From: Xenorhabdus hominickii
GTDB taxonomy: Bacteria > Pseudomonadota > Gammaproteobacteria > Enterobacterales > Enterobacteriaceae
DNA: 63,377 bases
Assembly (NCBI RefSeq): GCF_002632725.1
Contig: NZ_NJAI01000002.1
Location: 458,015-521,391 of the forward strand
Direction: 5' to 3'
Below the pieces are notes generated by a model that was given only the letters and a program-made list of their open reading frames with translations, was not told the DNA's origin and searched no databases. The translations under genes and the position numbers were made by a program. Shown piece after piece: positions 62,816-63,377 of this stretch; within the stretch, counting starts at the first letter, position 1; every line of letters begins with the position of its first letter.

Positions 62816-62844
62816 TATTACATTTGAGTTTGTAATATTACAAA
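62811..62844 (+). promoter_or_regulatory. Pair of palindromic operator-like sites before alpA
   Basis: TGTAATATTACA occurs at 62811-62822 and 62831-62842, with centres 20 bases apart, about two DNA turns. The second copy extends to a 16-base palindrome (62829-62844). Two identical palindromes on one DNA face are typical of cooperative repressor binding. They lie 88 bases before the alpA start. Confidence 0.7.
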
Positions 62845-62930
62845 AAGCGCCAAATAAGTTTTGTATATTCCCCTTGTCATCAACAAACGTCCACTAAAGA
62901 AAATCAAGGACTCGATAACAGGAGGGCTAC

Positions 62931-63146
62931 ATGCCAGCAATCACAATACCTAAAGAAAACCTCATTCGCTTACCCGAAGTCCAACGCAGAACCGGTTACG
63001 GTAAAGCGTGGATCTACAAACTCATTGCAGATAACCGATTCCCCAAGCAAGTCAAAATCGGTACTCGCTCAGTTGCTTTTGTTGAATCAGAAATAGATGA
63101 CTGGATATCACAGCGTATTGCTGAGTCTCGCAGCGAGGTGATGTAA
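62931..63146 (+). CDS. alpA: AlpA-family phage/island regulator
   Basis: AlpA-type proteins are small helix-turn-helix activators, often of excision genes in P4-like elements. The 71-residue protein has the family pattern LIRLPEVQRRTGYGKAWIYK then FPKQVKIGTRSVAFVESEID. AGGAGGG precedes the ATG. The stop overlaps the next start by one base (TAATG), so a small downstream frame may be coupled to it. Confidence 0.9.
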   Translation: MPAITIPKENLIRLPEVQRRTGYGKAWIYKLIADNRFPKQVKIGTRSVAFVESEIDDWISQRIAESRSEVM

Positions 63147-63214
63147 TGAAAAGCTTTATATTCCCGCCAACAATAGAGAATGTAAATAACCCCTACAGCC
63201 GAAAATCAAATTAA
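63146..63214 (+). CDS. Small hypothetical frame after alpA
   Basis: A 22-residue frame MKSFIFPPTIENVNNPYSRK(SN) begins at the last base of the alpA stop. The overlap and position suggest translation coupled to alpA, but the frame is very short and not recognised. Confidence 0.35.
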   Translation: MKSFIFPPTIENVNNPYSRKSN

Positions 63215-63232
63215 TTAAGACAGGGTAAAAAT

Positions 63233-63377
63233 ATGACATCTAAATATGTGGCCTTAAATGGTCAGGGACTCGCTCACTCTGAAAACAACCAAGAGCCTAT
63301 TTTGGTTCAGCACAAAGAGAGCCGAAAAAAGAATTATGCCGAAATGATCCCGTTAACTATGGGAACTATTAACGGGA
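63233..63377 (+). CDS. Hypothetical mobile-element protein, N-terminal part
   Basis: A frame starts at ATG 63233, with GGG about ten bases upstream, and reads MTSKYVALNGQGLAHSENNQ onward to the window edge without a stop (48 codons). It is not recognised. It belongs with the alpA region of the element. Confidence 0.5.
   Translation, partial: MTSKYVALNGQGLAHSENNQEPILVQHKESRKKNYAEMIPLTMGTING

Noticed and set aside
60301..63377. A second copy of the tRNA-Ser 3' end marking the right edge of the element
   Set aside because: No repeat of the tRNA 3' segment was found in the window, so the element must extend beyond base 63377.
1..63377. CRISPR arrays
   Set aside because: No regularly spaced repeats with unique spacers were seen; the short tandem repeats at 22569 and 32993 have no spacers of CRISPR length.

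Overview
The window looks like chromosome from a gamma-proteobacterium of the Enterobacterales, most likely Morganellaceae and probably Xenorhabdus or Photorhabdus. The reasons are near-complete synteny with the Escherichia coli serC-to-serT segment, modest GC content, and proteins that match E. coli families in length and motif but differ in sequence. The genus is inference from composition and gene style; no database was searched.

Layout. Bases 1-99 look like the edge of an IS1-family insertion sequence. Bases 297-5971 hold serC-aroA, cmk, rpsA and ihfB. Bases 6216-12395 hold comEC-msbA-lpxK and ycaR-kdsB (lipid A transport and Kdo supply). Then come elyC and the cmoM-mukF-mukE-mukB chromosome-condensation operon. 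Bases 20989-23265 are an accessory pocket (GrpB-like, CatB/Vat-like acetyltransferase, aphA) placed between mukB and ldtD. Next are ldtD-mepK (making and cutting 3-3 peptidoglycan cross-links), gloC, aspC, an OmpF-type porin, asnS, pncB, pepN, pyrD, zapC, ycbX, rlmKL, uup, pqiABC, rmf, fabA, a Lon-like protease, matP, ompA and sulA.

From about 52.7 kb the conserved order begins to decay. sxy/tfoX carries one in-frame amber codon. After yccS and helD, mgsA is a multiply broken pseudogene. yccU, hspQ, acyP and tusE are intact, but yccF, yccT, rlmI and yccA, which lie in the E. coli equivalent, are absent. A tRNA-Ser(UGA) gene at 60232-60319 is the junction with an integrated element. That element has a tyrosine integrase gene with a stop at codon 31, an uncharacterised 302-residue protein, a pair of palindromic operator-like sites, an AlpA-type regulator and two further small frames. 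The element runs off the right edge.

Regulatory sites readable from sequence include a LexA box at sulA, adjacent FadR-like and FabR-like sites at fabA, a matS-like site directly before matP, an OmpR-type region before the porin, the conserved ompA leader, a promoter for the serine tRNA, and many hairpin terminators. The most interesting items are the tandem palindromes of the tRNA-Ser element, the matS-like site in the matP leader, and the cluster of broken genes (sxy, mgsA, int) next to the integration site.
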